Source: Coprinellus micaceus
Taxonomy: Eukaryota > Basidiomycota > Agaricomycetes > Agaricales > Psathyrellaceae
Assembly (NCBI GenBank): GCA_951394405.1
Contig: OX596342.1
Coordinates: 1,860,001-1,924,000, forward strand
DNA length: 64,000 bases
Reading direction: 5' to 3'
Every line of letters starts with the position of its first letter. The stretch's first letter is position 1. Both the position numbers and the translations under genes were made by a program. The notes under the pieces were generated by a model. It saw only the letters and a list, made by a program, of their open reading frames with translations. It did not search any database and was not told where the DNA came from. This document shows positions 1-12,007 of the stretch, one piece after another.

Positions 1-449
1 GCTGCTGGGGTTGCCGGATAGCGAAGTAGCTCCACAATACCAGCTTTTATAGCCCCACATTTCCGTGCAAGGGCTCGAAGCGCCCCTCGCGTGTCGGTGA
101 CCCCATCGCCCGACGTCGTGATGCCACATTCCTGTAATCATCGCAAACAGGAAGCACGATTATCGATGCTGGCAGTTGGCAGCAACCAGTGATGAGCATT
201 TCCGCCACGGCCAATCCCGTTCCACAGGTACTGGCACTCCCGAACAGTATCCTGCACAACGACAAACAGCTGGTGGCTATTCGGGTTGTACGACGTGAAG
301 ACAAGGTCGCCGTTACTGTAACCCGCGAGCCTGGGCGTTTGGACAGCGTAATCGATGCATGTGCGAATCTCAAGCGAAAGAGGTCGTACAGTTCCAGACA
401 CCAGGTCTCGGGTTGACCCACGGGCGTATTTCGCGTTGAAGAGATCCAC
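1..449 (-). CDS. Possible secreted/hypothetical protein, 3' end off the left edge
   Basis: I do not recognise this gene. A 103-residue minus-strand frame at 138-449 reads like real protein (short conserved-looking runs such as GYSNGDLVFTSYNP and QLFVVVQDTVRECQYLW). A candidate intron acceptor ending at about 144-145 would join it to a second open frame that runs to base 1 and carries two cysteines (ECGITTSGD and ARKCGAIKAG). A hydrophobic stretch in another frame just upstream (about 440-541) could be a signal peptide, but I could not find a splice that joins it in phase. The gene may therefore be mis-delimited or degenerate. Function unknown. Confidence 0.3.
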
Positions 450-541
450 GCTAGGGCGGCCGAAGCGAGGACAGACCCCAAAAATCGCGAAAACAGGACG
501 TCCAAGGTTAGTACCGACAAACCAAAGCGAGAATCTTTCAT

Positions 542-1383
542 AGAATGTTCTGATCGCCTTGAAATCCCTAAAGGCCGATCATAGAATAAGCGCCAGATGG
601 GCGCTTAAGTGAAGAGAAGGAAACCCTCGCTATGCATGAGCCAGTACGCGGGTCCGGGGAGGGCTTGCCTCTTAGAAGCCCAAGGATCAAAATTATGAAT
701 CCCCTAGCATTCAAGTGCGTGATTTTTTGGCTTCAATGCTGGAACAAAATCGGTTCCCTCTGTTCTGGAATGCTTCTCTGCCAACCGGATTCAGAACCGC
801 GAAGAACGACAATCTGTCGTGATCCAGTCGAGAAATGCTCAGCAGCTATGCCTAGGTTTAAGCCGAGGAAATAGACATTTAGGGAGACTCACCGGCCAAG
901 CACGCTGGCGTCCCGCCTCGGCGAACGAATGGCGGTTCCAGGTCGACTTTCGTCTCGTTCGGAGACAGTGTACTCATAAATCTGTAGCCATAGATTGATC
1001 TTGTACTTACTTCCCTCTAGAGCATTGGTTCAAACGGTCGTCCTCGCGAGCATGGTGGAATGGGATGCGGGGAGGGGACTCTGGCGCAAACTTGAACTTG
1101 ATGCCGGGCATTGCCGCCGGAGTGCTGAGGGATTCACACGGTTGGAATGCCGAGCGCTTGCCGAGCGCCCAAATCTCGACTCGGACCTATTCCCCCGAGC
1201 GTTGGAGGGTGTGTGGTGCACTCCGTACCCAGAATGGCCAGTTACACTAGGTTTGTATTCCCCTTCTTAAATAGGGCCCATATACGATAGATGCACGGGG
1301 CGTAAGAACCGTGCAACAGGCGCCAACCCCCATATCGATGCAAGGAAAAGTTAGTTGACAGTGTATGCATTCCCCCCAATTCG
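542..1383. other. Intergenic, no supported gene
   Basis: Only short unrelated open frames are present on both strands. I see no protein family, repeat or RNA gene. Confidence 0.5.
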
Positions 1384-2093
1384 CTACGAATCATGGTGAT
1401 CCCGCCTCTTTATTTCAATATACATCAGCATCACTACAATGAGATCCACCATATGCTGTGCCTCTGGGTATATGACGAGGGTCGCAGGAGCAGACCGTGC
1501 ACTGAAGCCTTTCGGGTTGAATTTTGCGACCTTGGTTTTAGCTTCGTCATTTAAGTAAAGCTTCGGTGTGGATAAGTGATTAGCGCTCGCATCAATGTCT
1601 AGCGCCGGAGAGGTTCTTACAGTCGGTTTCGTGCTTCCGAGATACCAGCGGTATTCTCTGCCATCTGGGCCGGTGAAGATTCGATCCCTGTGCGGCGGGC
1701 TCAGCTTCAGTGAGATAATGGCGCGAGAGGAGGGGACCATACAAAGAGAGCCATCCAGCTTTGCCTCTTCGGAAGAGGGTGTCACATCCTTCTGCCTTTC
1801 CCTTGAATGTAATGATCGAGGGGTCGAAGACGCGAAAGTCGACCTCCCCTATGCGCTCGAACTGGTCTTGCAAGTCCACCGCTAACAGGTGCATTTGTGA
1901 GCCGCGAGCCACATGAGGGGTGGTGTGAATAACCTGAAGCATTGGAACCCTTTGCGATGACCTTGTCGATGGACCCATGCCTGTTTTTGAGCTTGAACGG
2001 ACAGACAGTCCTGTAGATGACTTGCGTGATATCACCCTCAGTTCTACAGAAGTCGGAGTGGAATGGGTCGCGAGTGGTGAGGTGGAACTCCAT
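1384..2093 (-). CDS. DUF6593 domain protein
   Basis: Agaricomycete-restricted family of about 180 residues and unknown function. The start MEFHLTTRDPF, the central DRIFTGPDGREYRW block and the C-terminal end ATLVIYPEAQHMVDLIVV match the family layout as I know it. Raw frames look shifted three times, but introns at 1882-1933, 1688-1742 and 1561-1620 restore one frame: exons of 160, 139, 67 and 177 nt sum to 543 nt, giving 180 residues. The first intron has an unusual GTTATT donor, so that junction is the least certain. The next gene upstream, also on minus, is a four-helix membrane protein. No catalytic residues can be named. No signal peptide is visible, so a cytoplasmic location is inferred. 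Confidence 0.8.
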
Positions 2094-2613
2094 GATGGTC
2101 CTAGTTCAGGTTGGCAAACAGCAGCCTTCGATATATATCAGTGCGTGGCGAAGCCCATGAGTTCTATTTCCCGGGCCTTGCGGAACTGAGATCTCAGCGA
2201 GGTATACGTCCGCAGCGGGCTATGCGCATTGCGCACAGGCTTGGCACAAGGTCAATAGCTCCGACGAACGTTCAAAGCCTAGTGCGACAAGTATCGTTCA
2301 ACAGCTTTTGCTGTGAATAGTTAGACGGGGACATTACAATTAGCAATTAAGCCAGCGGCCACAATCACCTGGTAAAGGTGAGGTACTATGGGGTACTACT
2401 GTAAAAACTAGGAGGATATTTTTTTACCATTATAACGACGTAAGTAGCGTATTGAAGTCCAGGAGGGCCATGGGTAGTTAAACAGTACGTTATAATCGGT
2501 TCTGTTGCGTCCAAAAGGGTTCGAGGCTCGATAGCTGCTATCTGCAGAATTTTTAAGGTGGGGGCAGGTAAAGTGCCGCAATGTCTGGGTAGTCCTTATT
2601 TTGGAGTAGGTGC
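2094..2613. other. Intergenic, no supported gene
   Basis: Spacer between two minus-strand genes. Nothing recognisable. Confidence 0.5.
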
Positions 2614-3231
2614 TCATGCATGATCCGCGTACTATGATTGCGAGAATGAGCTCGTAGTTGCAGTGGGTCATGAGAGAGGACATACCTTGGGCGGTCTAAC
2701 AGCCGCGTTCCACCGACTATACTGAGCGAACTGCAGCCCCATGGCCAGCAGGGTACAGACGAAGGCGAGAATGCTCAGCCCCAGCTCAGCCCGCACCCAG
2801 CCTCGTGAAGGACTGTTTCGGTTCGAAGCGGCGAAAGCAATGACGAACGCGGTTGACACGGTCCAACATCCACTCAGGAGAGTTGCGCACACTCGGGCAC
2901 CAAGGGACGCCGAGGGCGGTCTGGCGAGGGGGTGTGGTGCCCTCCAACACGTCATGAGGAGAACGGTGGAGAAGAAGACTGCGTTCAGCCCTGAGATCGC
3001 GCCGATGTACGCTGAAGTTCGCCACCACGACGCATGACCGCTGACTCCAAGATACGTTAAGCTGGAGACGAGTAGGAGGGCGTAGGAGGCGATTAAGGGG
3101 ATCCGGAGGCGACTACTCGCTGAGTGTGCGTTGGTGGATCGGAAGGCTGGGAGGGCGAGAAGTTTATCTGATTCAGCAGGGGAGTTGCTACGACTGGACT
3201 GCGCGGATAATTGGAGAGTACGTGGAGCCAT
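2614..3231 (-). CDS. Four-helix membrane protein, copy 1
   Basis: Hypothetical integral membrane protein of 187 residues with four hydrophobic segments after a polar N-terminus. It is clearly paralogous to the gene at 22010-22609 (+). Shared blocks include WWRTSAYIGAISGLNAVFF against FWRTSAYVGAIAGLNSVFF, and HPLARPPSASLG against HPLARPHSAALG. The first exon (2686-3231) is exactly 182 codons. A GTATGT donor and a 54-nt intron (2632-2685) lead to a five-codon tail ending YADHA. The paralog has the same architecture, a phase-0 intron close to the end followed by a tiny last exon, and this supports the model. It is divergent from NOL6. Function unknown. Confidence 0.7.
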
Positions 3232-3895
3232 GGTGAGTAGACAGGGGGGAAAGCGACCTGAATTGCATTTCGCACCCTACCTTATCATATAGGGCGAATG
3301 GGGCGCTTCAGCTGCATCATGATATCGGATCCGAGATAACCTGAGCGCGTTTTGAATTGGACAGCTGTAAGGCACAGTGAGCCAAGAGTTCCCCTTTCTA
3401 TTGACATCATCCTTGATGACCGAAAATCGAATAGATGGATGAAACACACCTCGTCCAGGAAGAGCGCCCATCCCGACGCAAGCGTCAAGGTGCCAGGGAG
3501 GGCTGTCCGCGGCGAGGTTCCGCCCAAGTTCCGCCGATAGTGCACAGCCCTTAGCATTGGCACACGCCGCGTCGGGGTACGTTCTGAGAACAGCGAACCA
3601 ACATCCTAGCAGAAACCCATATAAAGACCCTGTCAAGGCCTCATCGGAAGGATCCTGACGAGGTGCCAAACTGAAACCAGGCGTTTCGTTCACATCAGGG
3701 TGCGAGGTCCGATATTCACGATTATAGGAGGTAATGAGTATCAAGGTCGTGAGGGGTTGCCAAAGTTTCAAGGATCGTTCGTCGTCAAGTTACTAGGAGA
3801 GCCTGTCTAAACTAAACCCATACGATGATGGGAGACAGGATCAAGAGACGAACTGCGCGCAGTCAAAGCAAGGGTTTTCCATCCGTGGGAATCTG
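3232..3895. other. Intergenic between divergent genes
   Basis: Probable shared upstream region of the four-helix gene (-) and NOL6 (+). A 164-codon minus frame (3277-3771) shows no family resemblance and was not accepted. Confidence 0.45.
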
Positions 3896-3900
3896 ATGGG

Positions 3901-6900
3901 ATGCCGTCGTCGGCGCAGGTATGTTTTTTGAGCGCTTGTCCAACTTCCTCCATGATGGCGTCGAATTTGAAGAGAAAACGAGGAGGGGAGTCCACTTCGA
4001 GGAAGGTATGAGCTTTGTGTAGCGAACTGTACAATTCGAACTCATTTTTAAAGTCTCCAAAACTAGATATCGAGGAATCCGTGGCAGGGAGCGAGGATGA
4101 GGGTTCCGACGAAGGCGAAGATTCAGGGAGCGAAGGAGAGGAATGGGGAGGGACTGGTGTTGCGATGAACGTTGACCAACGGGTTCCCAGTTCTTCCAAA
4201 CCGAAAAAGGCTCCAATGGGGGAGGAACTACGCGCGATTCGAGAGGCGACAGACCTCTATCGGTCGAGTTCGTTCAAGCTGCAGGTGAGCACATAGTGTA
4301 TTGGGATGGTCTGGGTCTAATCTCAACAGATTGATGCTCTACTGCCTAACGCTCGACCCAAACAATCTCGAGCCGCGCCCCTAGAGAAATTCCTGCTCAA
4401 ACTGCACACTTTCCTCATGCAACTACGGTCTGTCGAACCCCAACACCCCTTAGAAGCTGCACGAAAGCTGCAGAAGAAGGGCGTCGCCGTGTCGTACTGC
4501 GCACCACTACCAACGGAGGACACAAACTGGAAGGTCGCGTTCGAGAAGCCGGACGATATCACGCTTGTTGGGAGCTGGCCAAACAAAGTTAGCGTGAAGG
4601 CGAAGGATGGGTTGCAGTATGGAGTGGATGTCGCGGTTCAGATGCCAGACGGACTGTTCCAAGAAAAGGATTACCTCAACGCGAGGTTTTTCCAGAAAAA
4701 GGCGTTCTACCTTGCGAGTCTCGCCAACTCGATACGGAGCGCGAAGTCAGGACTCAATGTCGATGTTTTCTACGAGTCGACGGCAGGCGATCCGCGTCTC
4801 ACAAAACTGGTTCTGGTGCCTAAGCCTGGTGAGTGTGGTACTTATTGTCTGTGGGTTCCATCGCTAATGAGTGTAGACGGCTCGCAGATAGACTTTACCA
4901 AACTCAACGCAAGAGTTTGCATCATCCCTTCTGTGTCTCCCTCAAATCCCATTCCCCTTCACCGACTTTCACCTGCCCACTCTAACATCCGCGTCAACGA
5001 CGGCGCAAATCTCCCAACCCCGATCTACAACAATGCACTCTTGACCGCCTTCTCACCCAAACCCCATCTCCTCTCGACATACAGCCTCATCCACTCGATC
5101 CCTGCATTCGCTGATGCCTTGACTCTCCTGCGCATTTGGGCGAACCAGCGAGGATTCGGCGAAGGTTCGAAACTTTGCGTCAAGGGCTTCGAGAATGCCG
5201 GGCACCTCTGGCCGGCCCTACTTGAGCTCTTGATTAACGGGGAGGATTCGCCAACTCGGGGTGCGCCTCGGAAACCCTTGGGCAAGGGCCTGAGTTCATA
5301 CCAGTTATTCAAGTCGGCTTTGAGCTGCCTAGTGAGGCAAGACTTTACCAAGTACCCCGCCCTTGTCAAGTCTGCTTCGGACCACAAGGTACGTCGCCCC
5401 CACTGCCCTGTATGTCTTTGACACTGATATTCTCCTAGTACCCTGTCAGTGAATACCAGGAGCACCATACTGCCACACTTGTCGACTCTTCATCGCTAGT
5501 TAACGCGCTTTCTTACATTCCCTTGGGTTGCATTGACATGATCCGACACGAAGCTGCAAAGACGATTGAAACCCTCCAGTCGTCGACTCTAGTCATTGAC
5601 CCTTTCACCGACGTATTCTTGCACGACCACAGAGATGTCGCAACGCGCTTCGACATCATCTTCAAGTAGGCGTCTTTGTCACGACCTGGATTTCTCGCTG
5701 ACCCTATCGACGCAGGGTCGACCTATCCTCTACCAAAGCCCGCAAGTCGTCACTACACGAATCGCTGGACTTCGGCTCCGCCACCAACCACCTCCTTTTC
5801 AATATGAACACCCTCCTCCGCAAGGCTCTGGGTGACCGCATCCACGCCGTCGCGTTCCTACAACCCTCATCAACAGATTCTCTCCCTTCCACCCGGCCTC
5901 TAACCCAGGCTCACCCGTCCACTTCCTCCACCATCTTCGTCGGCTTGGTTCTCGACCCTGCTAACGCCTTCAACCTTGTCCAGCTGGGACCTGCAGCTGA
6001 TAGCACAGATGCCGAGGCCCTCGCTGCTTTCCAGGAGCTTTGGGGCTCCAAGTCCGAGATGCGTCGTTTCAAAGACGGGAGGATCGCGGAAAGTGTTGTC
6101 TGGGACGTCAAGACGGCCGACGAGCGAGCTCACGTCCCTGCGATGGTCGTGCGGCACATTCTCCAGTGGCACTTCGGCTTGGATGAGGAACGCGTCCAGA
6201 CCTGGCAGTCAGCCTACGATAGTGTAATTCGCATGCCCAAAGAAATTGCGACGAAGTATATCCAAGGAGCAGGTTCGAGTATGGGTTTCAAGGGCGCGAT
6301 GCAGGCCTTTGACCGCCTTGTCAAGTCTGTGAAGGCCCTGGACGACGATCTTCCACTTTCCCTTGTCAACGCCAGCCCGACCTCCGAATCCCTGAGGTAC
6401 ACAAGCGCCTTTAGCCCTGTCCCCCTCACCCAGTCCCTTGCCGCTGCCCTTCCACCTAATGCCCGCTACCTCCAGCCGATCAACATTGTCTTCGAGTTCG
6501 AACAGTCCGCGAAGTGGCCCGACGAGCTCAAGGCGATCCAGAAGATCAAGCTTGCGTTCTTCGAGAGCATTGCTACCGAGCTTATGAGATCTGTCGAGGG
6601 CCTGAAGGCGTCAGTCGTCTTGGGGTCTGGCGATATCACGGACTCGAACGAGTTGATGGACAAGGCGTATCTCGAGATCGTCACCCCTGAAGGATGGGCA
6701 TTCCACGCACGGATATGGCACAACCGCGAGGCAACGCTCCTGGACAGGATTCTCGACGACAACGCCTCTAACCCTCACATCGTGGCGTCGAAGAAACGGA
6801 AGCAGCATGAACGCAAGGGGAAGGAGTATTTGGATGCCCTCGAAGCCAGGGAAGTTTACGACCGCCGCTTCATCTACGCGCCCAGACACCACCGCGCTGT

Positions 6901-7933
6901 TGCCGCCCTCAATCACCAGTACGCCGCGTTCTCGGGTACGTGCAGGCTCGTGAAGAGGTGGTTCGCGTCGCATTGGTTCCTCGGGGGACACGTCAGTGAA
7001 GAGGCCGTCGAGCTGCTTTGTGCACAGTTCTTTGTGTTGGATGGGAAGCATGTTGGGACTGATGTGGATATTCCGAACAACACGTTGAGTGTGGTGCCAT
7101 CGACGAAGGAGCGCGGGTTTGCAATGGTCATGCGCTTCCTGAGTGAGTGGAAGTGGGAGGAGGGAGGACTGTGGGTGTGCTTGTATGGGTCGAAGAAGGA
7201 AGAGGGCGAGGGGGACAATGAGGGCGCTATTGCTCCCCCTAAAACTGCCCCAGTTCCCAAGGCGAGCGGCGGAGGTGCATGGACGATGTCGACGTATATG
7301 GATAAGGATGGGAGGGTGTGGACGAGGAAGGGCCCGGATGTCATTGTCGCCAAGCGGATACGAGCTATCGCTGGCGCAACGTGGAACTACATGCAGATGA
7401 TGGAAGACGGAACGTTCAACGTCCAGGGGATGTTCATCCACCCTACCCAGGATTACGACTTCCTCGTGCACCTCAACCCCTCCGTCACTCCTCGGTACGT
7501 CCACAACATAGCCGCGGACGAGTCGCTTCTGGGTAAAGGCAAGTTCGCGAACGACCGACTCAAAAAACAGGAGCAAGTCCTCGTCCTGCCAGGGTTTGAC
7601 CCCGCCCGGTCTTTGTTCGATGACCTGCAAAGAACGTATGCTGATACGTTCCGAATCTTCTTCGACCCTTACGGTGGAGATACCTACGGCGCAGTTTGGG
7701 ACCCTACGCTTAAGGAAGCAAGACCATTCAGGGTATTGGGTGGCTACTCCAGCGTGCCCGTCAAGAAAGTAGGTGTCCGAGTAATGGTTTACGGCGAAAT
7801 TACTAATGATTTCGGGTAGGAGAACGAGAAGGCCAGGGACAAGGGTTTGGTTGCCCTCAACGATGCCGCTATCCTTGGTGAGATCGAAAGGCTTGGATCT
7901 GACTTGGTCAAGTTGGTCGTAAAACAACGATGA
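3901..7933 (+). CDS. UTP22: U3 snoRNP/SSU processome protein Utp22 (NOL6/Nrap family)
   Basis: Nucleolar factor of the small-subunit processome, needed for early 18S rRNA processing. It is a large protein built from nucleotidyltransferase-like folds without known catalysis. Recognisable parts run in order: an acidic N-terminal tract (about 4052-4160), the first Nrap block (VGSWPNKVSVKAKDGLQYGV, then MPDGLFQEKDYLNARFFQKK), the LRIWANQRGFGEGSKLCVKG region, FKDGRIAESVVWDV, a GTCRLVKRWFASHWFLGGH block, and the C-terminal FFDPYGGDTYGAVWDP followed by FRVLGGYSSVPVKK. Several short introns interrupt it; the last, at about 7771-7819, leads to the terminal exon ending KLVVKQR. The start is uncertain. 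I chose ATG 3901, which with a CAG/GTATGT donor splices in frame into the acidic tract; ATG 3896 is an alternative. A 446-codon frame opposite the 3' half is a shadow. Confidence 0.92.
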
Positions 7934-8574
7934 GTCGACTACACCTTCCATTTACCCGGACTCTCTATGTATCATCTATCTCGGCCTATCCTCTCAACGA
8001 GTTGGCGCGCGGAACCAAATCTACACTCTCAATTTCCGCGTCCAAGCGGCACCCTTACTAAGCCAATCTAGCGCCCAAAATATTCCCACCGCCGTTCTCG
8101 CAGTTCCGGGTTTCCACTTTTCCAGGAAGACTGACTCAGCAAGGCTAATAATGGATTTCAGTAAGGTCAAAACCCGTCGCTTACACTTCCATCTGGACTT
8201 TGACCTAGGATTCCGACAAAATCAAGACAAAGTCCACTGCTGTTCAGTTACCCAGGTTCTGACGTTTTGGGAAGGACATGGTAACGAAACTCGAGATTTC
8301 GCCATGAGCACGCCACCAGGCAGTCGGATTGCTCGTTGATCCTGGACAATGTTCTAATATCAGGCATTCTGGCCTCGTCTCCGCCGTCTATGCTTATTCA
8401 TCTTTCCTCACAATTCTCGAAGTTACCAAGTCCATTTGTTTGCCTTACCTCAAGTCAATAGGAAGCTCGAGCATGCCCTCATCCGCAGCCACTGTTTCCG
8501 CTATAAAGCTGCTCACGGGTCCTCAGCTTTCATCCAGCATTGTCCTCGTCTAGAACAGCACCTTACCAGACAAC
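7934..8574. other. Intergenic; 3' region of NOL6 and promoter of the next gene
   Basis: No gene seen. A TATA-like element lies near the right end. Confidence 0.5.
8502..8507 (+). promoter_or_regulatory. TATA-like box upstream of oxygenase-like copy A
   Basis: TATAAA lies 73 nt upstream of the ATG at 8575. The two paralogs have the same motif 58-67 nt upstream of their starts. Confidence 0.5.
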
Positions 8575-9515
8575 ATGGTCACCAACACCACACCGAACTC
8601 GACAGTCAACGCGAAGCTCACTTTCTTCGTCCCCCCTGTCGACGGCTCGGAGCCAACGGTGTACGCTGCTGATAGTAGCCGAAACTACACCGACGAACAA
8701 CACGAAGTCACAATCGAGAATGTCAGGGGCAAAGAGGATCAGTACAAATTGGATAACGCTGGCTTCCAGTGGCTTAACGCCCCGGCCAAGCACAAGTCAT
8801 TCAAGAACGACGAGGAGATCAAGAAGGAGTACTACCCTGAAAGTATCGAACTCCTCAAGAAAGTAACTGGTGCAAGCCGCGTCGTTATTTTCGATCACAG
8901 TGAGCTCGAAGTCGGCTTCCACGAAATGATCCTATAACCAATCTCCTCACAGCTGTCCGCCGTCGCCGACCCAACCAAGTTGGGGAGACTCCCGACACTA
9001 GGCAGCCCGCCGCCCAGGTCCACGGCGACCAGACCACCAAAGGCGCCATTCAACGCGTCCATCTCCACATGCCAACTGAAGAAGCACCAGAGCTGTTGAA
9101 AAAGCGCTTCCAAATTATAAACCTTTGGAGGCCCATCTCTCACCCAGCATGGGACTGGCCTTTGGCGCTCTGTGACTACCGGAGCGTTGACCCGGAGAAG
9201 GACACACAGGCTGTCTCACTTGTCTTTCCTGACCGCAAAGGAGAAATCTACGGAATTTTCAATAGGCCTGACCACAAGTGGAAGTACGCGAGTGGTATGA
9301 CCCCGGACGAAGCCGTCCTCATCAAGTGGTGAGTCTTCCCTTCAGCCCAATTAGATGGGGCGCGATGCTGACTTGACACCACTAGCTTTGATTCGATTCA
9401 GGATGGGAGTGTCGCGGTCTTCACTCCTCACACTGCTTTCGAAGACCCGACGACTCCGGCTGATGCGCCTCCGCGGGAGTCCATTGAGATGCGCACCTTG
9501 GTCTTCTATGACTAG
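8575..9515 (+). CDS. AsaB/CmcJ-family oxygenase-like protein, copy A
   Basis: Member of the CmcJ/NvfI/EfuI/AsaB family, a group of fungal and bacterial hydroxylase/desaturase-like proteins often found in secondary metabolism (AsaB acts in aspergillic acid synthesis). Exons 8575-8899, 8953-9328 and 9386-9515 give 276 residues. Family hallmarks: TLTYFV-type start (here KLTFFVPPVDG), ENVRGKED, GASRVVIFDHT, then an H-x-D pair (VHGDQT, against THVDQ in copies B and C), LLKKRFQIINLWRP, LCDYRSVDPEKD, IQDGSVAVFTPHT and PRESIEMR. The H-x-D, the later PHT histidine and the ESIE.R arginine are candidate iron and 2-oxoglutarate ligands, by analogy with Fe(II)/2OG enzymes. The substrate is unknown. The intron positions are identical in the two other copies. 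Confidence 0.85.
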
Positions 9516-10777
9516 ATTATGATTTTGTGGCTTCGTACTGGTTTCTGACGCCATAGCCCTAGGCCCCGAGTGTTATATATAATGCCTATCCCCCTCCTGT
9601 CGTAGGGGTCGCCTTGCTCTCTCCGAACGAATGGGACGAAAGGTAACTGAGAAATATTTGGTCGTTGGTCGACATGGGGTTGAAAGGAAGTGGCGCCTAT
9701 GATATTCCCTTGACGTACATCGTGCCTTGGACCTACAGCTAAACAGTCACGGACAATCCGTTGGAAGGGGCGGCATCGTTGACAGGGGCCTGGGAATCTC
9801 AAGACGCAGGAGACAGGTCGTGCTGCAGTCGGGAATTGCCGATCATTTTTGACTCCAGCCTCCATCTCGTCGTCGCTCGACAAGTTTTGAGTCGTTAGGC
9901 AATCCTCTCGACCTTCCTAGCTGGCATGACTAACGCTTTATAGGTGCAGAAGGAGGCCTCTGTGCCTTCGAGCTCCTACACTTCACAGTCAACCCGGGAA
10001 TCCTCGAACCCATAAAGTCAACGGGGATCGCCCCCATTTCCAATTTGTTGCGCCTCCTGGTACCCACCTAGGAACAAGGGACATGCGGACCCGGCGCATC
10101 ATGATTGGAGCGAGAAGCACGGTGTGATTTTCAGGCATCTGCGCCCCTCTCGAATATCGCGTCACTTCATCCTTGACGCGTTGTGGGTCCTTGTTCCTTT
10201 CTTTGTGACGAATCCGGCAATTGCCCCTATTTGATCAACTCGTGGCAACCCTTTTCTGTCGTTTCTTGTCTTTCGTGGACGGCCAACACCCAGCAAAATG
10301 TCAGTGGGGGACAATACCGTCTGCGGTCTGTACGAGATATCCTCGATAACCCCTCCAGGCTGTCATCCTACCGTCTCTTCTAGGGCAACACGAGGCGATC
10401 GTGGCTGGAGCATCTTGTTTTCCCCGCTGGGGGGAGGACAAGCGCCTCCCAGCTGAAATTTTTATCGGGATTGGGTCTGGGGTGGGCTTGATATATATGA
10501 GGGGCATGCTTGTTCGTAAATGGACGAGTAGCATCCCGCCTCATCACCCCAGGTTGTGTCGTCTCCCTCGCGACACCTCACGGTCGCAGTTTCTGGGGCC
10601 TCCTCCTTCCTTCTTTGCAAGCCCCTTTCTCCTCCTTGACATCCCTTCTTTGGCTTCTCAATCTTCGCACTTCTGACGACCTGGGGAACTAGACTCTTGC
10701 TTCCCTTCCCCACACTCACTCTCCTTTAACCGAACCCTATCCGCGATCCTAATCTACACTGTACCATATCCCCTGCA
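9516..10777. other. Intergenic, no supported gene
   Basis: Short frames only. The final 150 bases are pyrimidine-rich, as expected of a fungal 5' leader before the TPR gene. Confidence 0.45.
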
Positions 10778-12007
10778 ATGTCTTCCTCGCACCAGGCCAC
10801 CCAGCTGAAGGAGGCTGGAAATCAATTCTTCAAGGAGATGAATTACGACGCCGCTATTAAAAAGTTCTCCGAGGCAATCGCCTTGGAGCCACGAAACCCG
10901 ACGTTCTACGGAAACAGGGCTGCATGTTTCTACTTCACGGCAAAGTAGGTCCCAAAAAATACTTGGCCTGCCCAAAGCTCACCGGAAGGTATAGATTTCC
11001 CCAAGTCATCACGGATTGTCAAATGGCCCTGCAACTGGACCCCCACTATGCCAAAGCATGGCTACGAAAAGCTGATGCACACGACGTAAGCTTTCCCCCT
11101 AATCGAATGTCTCTATCCCGCCTCAGACGTCCTTCCAGGCCCTCATGCATTATGCGGAGAGTATAGAATCCTACCAACAGGCTCTACACTATTCTTGCTC
11201 CTCCGAGTATCCTGAGCTCCAACAACGCATCCATTGCGTGACCTCGAAAATCATGAGCCCCACCACTATGAACCTCCCTGTACTTCTCACCATCGCCCGT
11301 GGCCACTCCATCCCCATTCCACACCAGGATCAAATCTATTCTCCCTCCCAGACGGACGCTCTCCGAAAAGCCCTCTTAAGGCACCCGAAATGGGGCCAAC
11401 CACCTCGCGTCAGGTATCTGTTTGTCCCCGAGGACGAAGCTCATCCAGTTCGCAATTTTGAACTGGAGCGTGTCCCGGCTGGGAAGCTGGATGGGGAGGT
11501 GAAGCGAATCTTGGGAGGGGCGTGCAGAGAGTATGCCGAGAAGATGATATGGTCCGACGACTGGGCCGAATTTGTGAGTGGTTTCCAACCCATTTCCAGC
11601 AGCTCCCTATATGCTGATCTCTTTGCCCTGTTCTGCAGTCGAAAGGCCGCCCGGTGGGAGTAGGGATCGGCCGCGTTTACACAACCTACGAATGCATCTT
11701 TGACGCCAATGCCGCCTCTCAAGGCCGTCCGCTCAACAAGCGCGCTTGCCACGTTCTTGGCAGGGGAGACATATACGGACACGCCCTGTTCAAGAAGACG
11801 AATCGTATTAAAATGGTGTCCGAACGCACAATCATTGCGTCGCCGGGCGAAGGCTCCCGGCCATCGGATGAGCTGGGCTGGGAGACCCTGGGTGCTGACG
11901 AATTGAGGAGCGACGAATTTAAAGCGAAGATGAGGGAATGGCCCAGGGTTAAGGAGTGGCACGTGAGGGACCTGGGCTCGAGGACGAGGGGTGCGGGGAG
12001 GGCCTAA
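10778..12007 (+). CDS. TPR-domain protein with uncharacterised C-terminal region
   Basis: Exons 10778-10944, 10995-11085, 11127-11573 and 11639-12007 sum to 1,074 nt, or 357 residues. Residues 1 to about 120 form a TPR array: the start runs LKEAGNQFFKEMNYDAAIKK and FSEAIALEPRNPTFYGNRAA, followed by DCQMALQLDPHYAKAWLRKA. This is the type used by co-chaperones that bind the EEVD tails of Hsp70 and Hsp90. The remaining two thirds (about 130-357) match no family that I can name. They contain repeated charged and aromatic segments such as KWGQPPRVRYLFVPEDE and CHVLGRGDIYGHALF. The gene sits between oxygenase-like copies A and B, transcribed in the same direction. A co-chaperone role is inferred from the TPR type only. 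Confidence 0.8.

Noticed and set aside
1384..2093. Three apparent frameshifts suggesting a DUF6593 pseudogene
   Set aside because: Each shift is explained by a short intron, and the total is an exact codon multiple.
6611..7951. 446-codon open frame on the minus strand
   Set aside because: Lies entirely opposite the conserved 3' half of NOL6/Utp22. Composition is that of a shadow frame in GC-rich coding DNA.
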